Shown one piece after another: positions 1-4,227 of a stretch of 8,974 bases of DNA. The translations under genes and the position numbers were made by a program. The first letter of the stretch is position 1, and each line of letters opens with the position of its first letter. The notes under the pieces were generated by a model. That model saw nothing but the letters and a program-made list of their open reading frames with translations. It was not told where the DNA came from and did not search any database. Source of the DNA: Candidatus Falkowiibacteriota bacterium (lineage in GTDB: Archaea; Iainarchaeota; Iainarchaeia; Iainarchaeales; GCA-2688035); the NCBI GenBank assembly GCA_017610485.1, contig JAFCBY010000040.1, forward strand, positions 1 through 8,974, given 5' to 3'.

Positions 1-255
1 TTTCTCATTATCCCGAATGTCAATCACATACTTGTGGAATGTACTCTTACTATGCCTGAAATACAATTTAAACTTATGCTTATCAATTGCATCATATCTG
101 CACAACTTTTTGAAATTCAGGCTCTTCAACTTTTCCAGGTTCTCCAAAACATCTGCTTCACTAATCTGTTCTGACAGCAGCCTGAAATGCAGGGTGTGCT
201 GCCTTAAATCAATCCCAAAATCACTGCATTTTGCCAGGCGCTTCTTCAAGTCCAT
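1..255 (-). CDS. Hypothetical protein, partial (C-terminus off the left edge)
   Basis: An open frame of 85 codons runs from an ATG at 255 to the window edge with no stop. A TGA lies two codons before the ATG, so this is the only reasonable start. The visible part is rich in Lys, Leu and charged residues and looks helical at first (an EQISEAD-VLENLEKLKS stretch at about residues 30-46). It ends in an alternating basic/aromatic pattern (RHSKSTFHKYVIDIRDNE) that suggests beta strands. I do not recognise the family. A TATA-like TTTTAAT sits about 28 nt before the ATG, which fits a leaderless transcript. The opposite strand is also open here, but its product is Ser/Cys/Leu-rich and low in charge, as expected of an antisense shadow. 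Confidence 0.7.
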   Translation of the reverse strand, partial: MDLKKRLAKCSDFGIDLRQHTLHFRLLSEQISEADVLENLEKLKSLNFKKLCRYDAIDKHKFKLYFRHSKSTFHKYVIDIRDNEK

Positions 256-278
256 TAATCAAATATGCAGCGAACAGG

Positions 279-287
279 ATTAAAACA
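279..287 (-). promoter_or_regulatory. TATA-like box of the partial left-edge gene
   Basis: On the minus strand this reads TGTTTTAAT. Its centre is about 28 nt before the ATG at 255, the spacing of an archaeal TATA box to a transcription start at or next to the start codon. No Shine-Dalgarno sequence is visible, so the mRNA is probably leaderless. Confidence 0.45.
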
Positions 288-381
288 CTTGTTGAAAGCC
301 TCAGCCCGCCCATCTCTCGCCATTCTTTTTGAAGTCTGCTCAACTATATTTTAAACTTAATTAAACTATAATAAAAAGTCT

Positions 382-732
382 TTATTTGTAGGGAGAAAGC
401 TTCCGTTTCGGCTTTGCCTCTTCCTTTATTTTAATCCTTAAAGCTTTAAGCGTTTTTATAATTTCTTCCCTGTTCTTGTCCCCTGAGCAGTAAAAGCTGA
501 GGAATTTCCATGTTTTTCCGTGGTGCGCAAACCAAAAGGCATACCTTGCCCTAATCTCAACAAAATCTATGTCAGAAACATCCAGTTTTTTCCTAAACCA
601 AAGCAGTATGAACTCTATATGGTCGTCAAAAATTTTCAGTTTCCCACCTTCAACCCTCGCGGCAGTAAAGTTCAGCAAGGCATTCATTCCGGCAGAAACC
701 TTTCCCTTCTTCTCCAACAAAAGTTTGCTCAT
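382..732 (-). CDS. Small hypothetical protein, possible PH-like domain
   Basis: The gene encodes 116 aa from an ATG at 732. The frame is open upstream to a TTG at 741, but the ATG is preferred: a GGCGGTG motif at 744-750 precedes it by about 11 nt, while the TTG would lie only about 2 nt from that motif. The protein has a hydrophilic N-terminus, then strand-like segments (GGKLKIFDDHIEF, LLWFRKKLDVSDIDFVEI, TWKFLSFY), a helix with NREEIIKTLKAL, and a Lys/Pro-rich tail. Alternating short strands closing with one amphipathic helix resemble small pleckstrin-homology-like proteins, but this is a shape argument only. It is the last gene of the aIF2-beta/DUF424 cluster, starting 18 nt after the DUF424 stop. 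No transmembrane segment is evident. Confidence 0.8.
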   Translation of the reverse strand: MSKLLLEKKGKVSAGMNALLNFTAARVEGGKLKIFDDHIEFILLWFRKKLDVSDIDFVEIRARYAFWFAHHGKTWKFLSFYCSGDKNREEIIKTLKALRIKIKEEAKPKRKLSPYK

Positions 733-750
733 TGTTAACAAAACACCGCC

Positions 751-1050
751 CTATATTTTAAACATTTGCACGTGCTTTACTCCGGAAATTTCTATCACGC
801 TTTCCGACACAACCGCCTTTTCCTCCAAGGCGATTCCAACTGCCTTGTTTCCAACCAGGTTAACGTTGTCAAACTCTTTCAGTTTTTCCTTTAGCGCTTG
901 CTCTAAAATCTCTTCTCCCCTGTAAAAAGACTCGCTTACAGAGAATTCGATTTCTCCTGCCTTCAAAACCTTTCCGCAGAGCTCTTTGTCGCAGACTGCC
1001 AGAACCTCTTTTCCAAGGGAACCATGAACCTTGCAGAAGATTGAAACCAG
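751..1050 (-). CDS. DUF424 family protein, probable CTG start
   Basis: The frame ends at TAG (753-751) and encodes about 99 aa if started at CTG 1050. The core matches the archaeal DUF424 pattern: a short hydrophobic strand, then KEVLAVCDKELCGKV (residues 14-28), FSVSESFYRGEE (36-47), NVNLVGNKAV (62-71) and a C-terminal SVIEISGVKHVQM (84-96). DUF424 proteins are archaeal, about 95-100 aa, and of unknown function; I recall them near translation and RNA genes. The first ATG/GTG/TTG in frame is a TTG at 966, which would remove 28 residues including the conserved VCD region, so the true start must lie upstream. Between the in-frame TAA (1068-1066) and that point only CTG 1050 is a plausible near-cognate start. 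It lies 4 nt after the aIF2-beta stop, which suggests translational coupling. A sequencing error is the alternative. Confidence 0.82.
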   Translation of the reverse strand: MVSIFCKVHGSLGKEVLAVCDKELCGKVLKAGEIEFSVSESFYRGEEILEQALKEKLKEFDNVNLVGNKAVGIALEEKAVVSESVIEISGVKHVQMFKI

Positions 1051-1054
1051 CCCC

Positions 1055-1462
1055 CTACAGGCCCTTTACGCTGCTTATTGCACCGCATGCCTCGCACTTG
1101 AGCATTCTGACGCCCTGCTTTTCCACAACCTTGGTGTCTGGCTTCTTGCACTCCGGGCAGAGCACAAACTGCGAAAAGTAGTCTGACACAAGCTTGTTTA
1201 CCTGCTCCCTGCTAAACTTTCCGTTTAGGACAAGCCTGTTGCTGTCGTCAATTGCTGCGCTTGTCGCAGTCTCCTTTGCAAGAAACTTGAACAAGTGCTT
1301 TCTCTCCCTCTTAATAATCTTCAAAACGCTTGCAAAATTCCTGACAACGGTCTTGTTTCCCTGAATAAAGGATTCGGCCTGCGGCATCTCAAAACGCTCG
1401 TGCCTCTTTGTCTCAGCAGGAAGGACTGCGTAAAGCCTGTCAACCATCTTCTCGTAATCCAT
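1055..1462 (-). CDS. Archaeal translation initiation factor 2 subunit beta
   Basis: This 135-aa protein is aIF2-beta, the subunit that with alpha and gamma forms the ternary complex carrying initiator Met-tRNA to the small ribosomal subunit. The length equals that of other archaeal homologues. After an N-terminal helix comes the core domain with the typical NKTVVRNF (36-43) and a helix rich in basic residues. LVLNGKF (77-83) and VNKLVSDYFSQFVLCPEC follow. A C-terminal zinc ribbon has four cysteines, C102-x2-C105 and C123-x2-C126, with PDT at 108-110 and the family's L-C-x-A-C-G ending. The ATG at 1462 is preceded by an A-rich AAAGG motif at 1475-1471, 8 nt away. It is the first gene of a leftward cluster with DUF424 and a small PH-like protein. 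Confidence 0.96.
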   Translation of the reverse strand: MDYEKMVDRLYAVLPAETKRHERFEMPQAESFIQGNKTVVRNFASVLKIIKRERKHLFKFLAKETATSAAIDDSNRLVLNGKFSREQVNKLVSDYFSQFVLCPECKKPDTKVVEKQGVRMLKCEACGAISSVKGL

Positions 1463-1470
1463 AAAAAAAA

Positions 1471-1492
1471 CCTTTTTTCCTACGGGAAAAAA
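1471..1492 (-). promoter_or_regulatory. Hairpin overlapping the aIF2-beta ribosome-binding site
   Basis: TTTTTTCC (1473-1480) and GGAAAAAA (1485-1492) form a perfect 8-bp inverted repeat around a 4-nt loop. On the aIF2-beta mRNA the 3' arm contains the A residues of the AAAAAAGG motif that serves as Shine-Dalgarno, so folding could partly hide it. The stem is mostly A-U and weak. A regulatory role is inferred; it could be chance in a homopolymer-rich leader. Confidence 0.3.
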
Positions 1493-1532
1493 CCTTTAGG
1501 AAATTCGTGGCAATAGAACAAACCCTATATGC

Positions 1533-1540
1533 CACAAACC
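1533..1540 (-). promoter_or_regulatory. Candidate TATA element for the aIF2-beta cluster (near)
   Basis: The minus strand reads CATATAGG here. Transcription would begin near 1508 and give a leader of about 45 nt containing the ribosome-binding site and its hairpin. It competes with a better-looking element at 1600-1607, so this choice is uncertain. Confidence 0.25.
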
Positions 1541-1550
1541 AATTAACCAG

Positions 1551-1560
1551 GCCTGCAGGC
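1551..1560. repeat. Perfect 10-bp palindrome
   Basis: The sequence gcctgcaggc is its own reverse complement. It lies in the divergent intergenic region between aIF2-beta and the rightward small ORF, so it could be a dimeric regulator site. Only one copy is seen, and a 10-bp palindrome can occur by chance. Confidence 0.3.
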
Positions 1561-1599
1561 AATTGCCCCAAACCCTAAAAGAATTCACCCCAGCAAGCG

Positions 1600-1607
1600 T
1601 TTTTAAA
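1600..1607 (-). promoter_or_regulatory. Candidate TATA box for the aIF2-beta cluster (far)
   Basis: On the minus strand the context reads AAGGCTTTAAAAACGC, a purine-rich TFB recognition element followed by a TATA box. It is very similar to the mcm promoter (AAAGGCTTTAATAAG, 7992-7978). Start of transcription would be near 1577-1580, giving a leader of about 115 nt that includes the palindrome at 1551 and the hairpin at 1473-1492. The core TTTTTAAA is nearly symmetrical, so plus-strand use is also possible. Confidence 0.35.
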
Positions 1608-1651
1608 GCCTTCCAAAAGGCCCCATTTCCCTCCAGGGGGAAAAGAAAAGG

Positions 1652-1659
1652 AATAAATA
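1652..1659 (+). promoter_or_regulatory. TATA-like box of the small ORF at 1678
   Basis: The sequence aataaata is preceded by the purine-rich aaaagaaaagg. It is centred about 22-25 nt before the TTG at 1678, which fits a leaderless transcript starting at or just before that codon. This supports the region being transcribed rightward. Confidence 0.4.
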
Positions 1660-1677
1660 GGGCTAAAGCACTAATAT

Positions 1678-1851
1678 TTGGTTAGGGGCATTGTAGGCAG
1701 AATCCCAAGGCGCGAAGACCCACGAAACCGCAACCGTGGCAGATCAGACAAGCCTATTTTTCCTGGGGGTGGTATTGTTGACTATGTAGATGGCCACTAT
1801 GTTCGCGGAACCAGCTTAGGTCCAGGAGGCCATAGCATTACAGGAATATAA
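1678..1851 (+). CDS. Small Arg/Gly-rich hypothetical protein, possibly frameshifted at its 3' end
   Basis: An open frame of 57 codons begins at TTG 1678 (TAA in frame two codons earlier) and ends at TAA 1849-1851. The product is basic at first (GRIPRREDPRNRNRGRSDK), then Gly-rich with PGGGIVDYVDGHYVRGTSLG and GGHSITGI. No ATG or GTG is available. The composition is not that of random sequence: balanced Arg/Asp/Gly and a readable DGHYVRG motif. From 1836 on, the neighbouring frame encodes HYRNITHRMINGHWKAVDP and stops at 1911-1913. That motif style (GHY.RN/GHW) is commonly seen repeated in small archaeal and bacterial proteins. The intact gene may therefore be about 75 aa with a 1-nt shift between 1836 and 1851. 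I do not recognise a named family. A promoter-like TATA precedes it. Confidence 0.5.
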   Translation: MVRGIVGRIPRREDPRNRNRGRSDKPIFPGGGIVDYVDGHYVRGTSLGPGGHSITGI

Positions 1852-1859
1852 CCCATCGC

Positions 1860-1913
1860 ATGATCAATGGTCACTGGAAAGCAGTTGACCCAAAAGCGGG
1901 TCAAAGAAAGTAA
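1860..1913 (+). pseudogene. Possible out-of-frame continuation of the 1678 ORF, or 17-aa micro-ORF
   Basis: Starting at ATG 1860, 17 codons (MINGHWKAVDPKAGQRK) end in TAA at 1911-1913. This frame is open leftward to a TAG at 1833-1835, reading HYRNITHR before the Met. The NGHWKAV motif is close in style to DGHYVRG in the preceding ORF, which is why I treat it as the same gene in a shifted frame. It could instead be a coincidental open stretch. Confidence 0.3.
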
Positions 1914-1954
1914 TTCCCTCCAATTGCAAACCCATTTTTTTCCCATGCAAAACA

Positions 1955-1964
1955 ATTATTAATT
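1955..1964 (+). promoter_or_regulatory. TATA-like box of the VTT-domain gene
   Basis: The sequence attattaatt is centred about 25 nt before ATG 1984. No Shine-Dalgarno motif lies between them, so transcription probably starts at the ATG (leaderless). Confidence 0.45.
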
Positions 1965-1983
1965 GCCTTAGCCTAATAGCTTC

Positions 1984-2511
1984 ATGGTCTTTGACGTTTT
2001 CTTTGCAAGCACTGTGGCAATAGCAGAATTCATTTACGTGTCGCCCTTTGGGCTGATTGCGTTCTTCTTCTTTGCCATGTTTGCAAACGCAACTATCTTC
2101 TTCCCGATTCTGGTGGAACCAATTGTGCTAGCGGTTGCCGCCTTTTCCCCAACCCTTTCCTTTGCCCTTCTGGTCGGTGTTGTGGCAGGCGTGGCCTCAG
2201 GCATCGGTGAAATGTCGGGCTACATTCTTGGCATGCTTGGAGTCAAAACCCTGCAGAAGATGAGCCAAAAGAAGGTAGACAGAATCTTTAAGATTGGGGA
2301 AGACCTTGCCGACAAGGGAATTCCAATAATCTTTCTGGGAGCGCTAACGCCGTTTCCCTTTGACCTAATGGGCATTGCGGCAGGCATAATCAAATACAAC
2401 CCGAAAAAGTTTTTCCTGGCAGCGGTTGCCGGAAAAACCCTGAGATATGTTCTCATCTCCCTGGCCGGCTTTTACGCCCTAGCCTGGCTGAAGCCATTTC
2501 TTGGCATTTGA
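1984..2511 (+). CDS. VTT/DedA (SNARE-associated Golgi protein) family membrane protein
   Basis: The 175-aa protein is almost wholly hydrophobic. It shows the VTT/DedA pattern: a first membrane segment (about 18-35), then NATIFFPILVEPIVLAVAA (36-53). A Gly/Ala-rich helix leads into GEMSGYILGMLG (75-86). A short amphipathic stretch with charged residues follows (88-110), then a re-entrant-like TPFPFDLMGIAAG (122-134) and KFFLAAVAGKTLRY (142-155) before the last membrane helix. Members of this superfamily include bacterial DedA transporters and eukaryotic VMP1/TMEM41, which move or scramble lipids. The exact substrate here cannot be told. The conserved Glu in GE.SGY and the Arg in KTLRY are present. 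The start is the first ATG after a well-spaced TATA box. The next gene on this strand starts 46 nt downstream with its own promoter. Confidence 0.85.
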   Translation: MVFDVFFASTVAIAEFIYVSPFGLIAFFFFAMFANATIFFPILVEPIVLAVAAFSPTLSFALLVGVVAGVASGIGEMSGYILGMLGVKTLQKMSQKKVDRIFKIGEDLADKGIPIIFLGALTPFPFDLMGIAAGIIKYNPKKFFLAAVAGKTLRYVLISLAGFYALAWLKPFLGI

Positions 2512-2516
2512 AAAGG

Positions 2517-2524
2517 TTTAAAAA
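2517..2524 (+). promoter_or_regulatory. TATA box of the small basic protein gene
   Basis: AAAAGG (2511-2516, purine-rich TFB recognition element) is followed by TTTAAAAA. Transcription would begin near 2545, leaving a leader of about 12 nt whose AAGGG (2546-2550) can act as Shine-Dalgarno 7 nt before the ATG at 2558. The promoter overlaps the stop codon of the preceding gene. Confidence 0.4.
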
Positions 2525-2557
2525 TGTGGAAAAAGGAGTATATATAAGGGATTTGAA

Positions 2558-2854
2558 ATGGTACAAGCAAGGAGAAAGCTAGGCCAGTCAAGGGCAAAGG
2601 GTGCGGTCGGCACAGGGAGAACGCCGGGCCGTTCAAGGGCATTGGGCGCGGTCGGCACAGTCAGGCACAAAATAACTAGTTTACTTCAACAACTTAAGCT
2701 TTCACATTCTGATGTCGAAAGAAAGCGCCTTAGGGAGAATCTTGAAGAGACGCAAGCTAAGATGAATGCTCTTCAAAGGCCTGGTACAATGCCCCTTAGA
2801 ACACCGCCAGCCAGACCTAGTGCTACACCCAGGCGTTCAAAAAGGCGGGATTAA
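2558..2854 (+). CDS. Small, very basic hypothetical protein with an internal tandem repeat
   Basis: This 98-aa protein starts at ATG 2558 behind an AAGGG motif. Residues 9-23 and 24-38 are two copies of a 15-residue unit (G-x-SRA-x-GAVGT-x-R). A predicted helix rich in Leu, Glu and Arg spans about 39-73 (LLQQLKLSHSDVERKRLREN). A Pro/Arg-rich tail ends PRRSKRRD. The strong positive charge at both ends and low complexity suggest binding to nucleic acid or to acidic membranes, but no known fold is recognised. The stop codon overlaps that of the convergent protease gene. The GC-rich, repetitive N-terminus differs from the more ordinary helix segment. Confidence 0.7.
   Translation: MVQARRKLGQSRAKGAVGTGRTPGRSRALGAVGTVRHKITSLLQQLKLSHSDVERKRLRENLEETQAKMNALQRPGTMPLRTPPARPSATPRRSKRRD
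2582..2660 (+). repeat. 45-nt-period direct repeat inside the basic protein gene
   Basis: Copies at 2582-2615 and 2627-2660 match at 29 of 34 positions, including the identical GCGGTCGGCACAG. The spacing is a multiple of three, so the reading frame is kept and the protein carries two copies of a 15-residue unit. The differences fall at both silent and changing positions, so the duplication is not brand new. Confidence 0.85.
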
Positions 2855-3675
2855 AACCCGATTGCCTTTGAGGCAAGCCATGCAACAATCATCAAAGCAG
2901 CCTGCGGCGGCAAAGCCGGCAAGGCCTTTCCAATCCTGGTCCTGATATAGTTGATTGTCAAAAGCAGGCCTATCAGCGAGGCAACCAAAACCATTGCTGC
3001 CGGAACAACAAAATTTGGAAAGCCAAGTGGCTGCGAGGCCTTCATAACGCTTACCGCAAACACCAACGGCATTACCAGATCGCCTGTTCCGAGCTCAAAC
3101 TGGTGCTTTTTTGAGGGCAGGGCAACACTGAACGCCAAATTTCTCCCAGAAATGCCCTTTGCAAGGGTTACCATGTGCTTGGTCTTGAAGACTGCAATAA
3201 AATCGTAGACTGACAAAAGGATTAGGAAAATGAGGACAGGGACAACCCCGAGGCTAACCCCGATGAGGGCTCCAACCCCTGCAATGGCAACCACTGCCGC
3301 AACGTTTCTGATAAAGACGTTTTTTGGAAACAGCAATTTCAATGCGACGAGCTGTACGGCAAACAGGAACGCGAGTTCCGGAAGAAAGGCGCTTGCCGCA
3401 ATAACTGTTGCAGAAAACAGCACAAATATTTCAAGTATCCTGAACAGGCCCGCTCCCTTAAAAAATTTCATAAAGAGGAGGAGAACCCCTGTGAAGAAAA
3501 GAATTCCGACAATTAAAGCGAGTGCATTGATTGGGTCGTCGGGATTCTCTGTGAAGACAGTTGGCTGCTCCATTCCCCCTGTTTCAATCTCCTGAATCAG
3601 GCCAATACCAACCGCAATCCCAAGCAGCTGGGTCACCAAAAATATGGCTATGAGAAAAACAAAAACCCTGTTCAT
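2851..3675 (-). CDS. Presenilin/signal peptide peptidase-like intramembrane aspartyl protease (A22 family)
   Basis: Started at ATG 3675 the protein is 274 aa, typical for archaeal homologues. It has about nine hydrophobic segments. All three A22 signatures are present: YD (Y157-D158, in LLSVYDF), GxGD (G196-T-G-D199, in ELGTGDLVMPL) and PAL (253-255). The two aspartates form the catalytic pair that cuts substrate helices within the membrane, and PAL lines the active site. A Phe/Lys/His-rich loop lies between the aspartate helices. A TTG at 3687 would add four residues, but the TATA box at 3700-3706 places the transcription start at the ATG, favouring a leaderless 274-aa product. The substrate is unknown. 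The stop overlaps that of the convergent basic-protein gene. Confidence 0.93.
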   Translation of the reverse strand: MNRVFVFLIAIFLVTQLLGIAVGIGLIQEIETGGMEQPTVFTENPDDPINALALIVGILFFTGVLLLFMKFFKGAGLFRILEIFVLFSATVIAASAFLPELAFLFAVQLVALKLLFPKNVFIRNVAAVVAIAGVGALIGVSLGVVPVLIFLILLSVYDFIAVFKTKHMVTLAKGISGRNLAFSVALPSKKHQFELGTGDLVMPLVFAVSVMKASQPLGFPNFVVPAAMVLVASLIGLLLTINYIRTRIGKALPALPPQAALMIVAWLASKAIGF

Positions 3676-3699
3676 AGGAAAAAACAAGGCTGTTAGTGC

Positions 3700-3706
3700 T
3701 TAAATA
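3700..3706 (-). promoter_or_regulatory. TATA-like box of the A22 protease gene
   Basis: The minus strand reads TATTTAA, centred about 28 nt before ATG 3675. No Shine-Dalgarno motif is visible between them. The spacing argues for a leaderless mRNA and for ATG 3675 over the upstream TTG. Confidence 0.5.
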
Positions 3707-3735
3707 GTTTGTGCGAAGCCAGTAATCTGAGCCAA

Positions 3736-4185
3736 TTATTTTCCAATGACAATTTTTCTGCCTGTGTTTCTCTCATAGCTGCTGGAAAAGGCCCCAATAA
3801 ATTCCGCCGGTTCTTTGAGTCTCAAATGTATGGGCCAGGGCATGTACTTTCCTGTGTCAATTCCCCACAATTTTCCGCCTGAAAAATTAATCTTTTTTAT
3901 TTCGGAATACTTGAAGTTCCAGGTGGGAAAAGGAAGTCCTGCATAAATTAAAATTGAATCCTCTGCCAGTTTTGCATAGTGCCATCTGGGGCTTACAAAC
4001 AACTGCCCTGTTATGCCGGTAATTGCAATGAACAACACAATTGGCATAAAGATGTTAGCAACCATACTCAGTTCTTCTTTGCCCCAACTGAGCAGCCAAA
4101 ACCAAATGGCAACAAAAAGAATTGTTCCAAAAATGAAAGCAACAGGAACGACTTTTCTTATATGGAAGAAATACTTTTTTTCCAT
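3736..4185 (-). CDS. Two-TM membrane protein with probable PH-like domain
   Basis: This 149-aa protein has a short basic N-terminus, two adjacent membrane helices (about 12-34 and 41-64) joined by a short charged loop, and a soluble C-terminal part (66-149). The soluble part begins WHYAKLAEDSILIYAG, continues with FKYSEIKKINFSGG (91-104) and HLRLKEPAEFIGAF (120-133), and ends with a basic strand RKIVIGK. Two TM helices followed by a strand-rich domain of about 80 residues containing SEIKKI is the layout of bacterial-type PH domain (DUF304-like) membrane proteins. I am moderately sure of this and can give no function. It is separated from mcm upstream (42 nt) and the protease downstream (60 nt), each with its own promoter. 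Confidence 0.82.
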   Translation of the reverse strand: MEKKYFFHIRKVVPVAFIFGTILFVAIWFWLLSWGKEELSMVANIFMPIVLFIAITGITGQLFVSPRWHYAKLAEDSILIYAGLPFPTWNFKYSEIKKINFSGGKLWGIDTGKYMPWPIHLRLKEPAEFIGAFSSSYERNTGRKIVIGK

Positions 4186-4209
4186 TTCTATTGATTTGGC
4201 CTAAAGTCT

Positions 4210-4218
4210 TATTATAAC
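4210..4218 (-). promoter_or_regulatory. TATA-like box of the two-TM PH-like gene
   Basis: The minus strand reads GTTATAATA, preceded by a purine-rich CCAAAA. The centre is about 29 nt before ATG 4185, consistent with a leaderless or near-leaderless transcript. It lies just after the mcm stop codon. Confidence 0.45.
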
Positions 4219-4227
4219 TTTTGGTTT

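Larger units (their letters stand above)
1463..1983. other. Region between aIF2-beta and the VTT gene
   Basis: Apart from the small ORF at 1678-1851 and its possible extension to 1913, this 520-nt stretch holds the leader hairpin (1473-1492), a palindrome (1551-1560), divergent TATA-like elements (1533-1540, 1600-1607, 1652-1659) and a weak TTTCCC/GGGAAA inverted repeat (1626-1643). No tRNA or other stable RNA was recognised. Confidence 0.6.

Noticed and set aside
17..283. Rightward open frame of 88 codons at the left edge
   Set aside because: It is antisense to the leftward partial gene; its product is rich in Ser, Cys and Leu with few acidic residues, while the minus-strand product looks like a normal archaeal protein with a TATA box.
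751..966. TTG at 966 as the start of the DUF424 gene
   Set aside because: It would remove the conserved N-terminal strand and the VCD region that are encoded in frame immediately upstream.
963..1151. Leftward open frame across the aIF2-beta/DUF424 junction
   Set aside because: It overlaps both genes in a third frame and matches no family; both overlapped genes are recognisable.
2539..2546. TATATATA as promoter of the basic protein gene
   Set aside because: It lies only about 15 nt before ATG 2558, so the transcript would start inside the gene; the TTTAAAAA at 2517 fits better.
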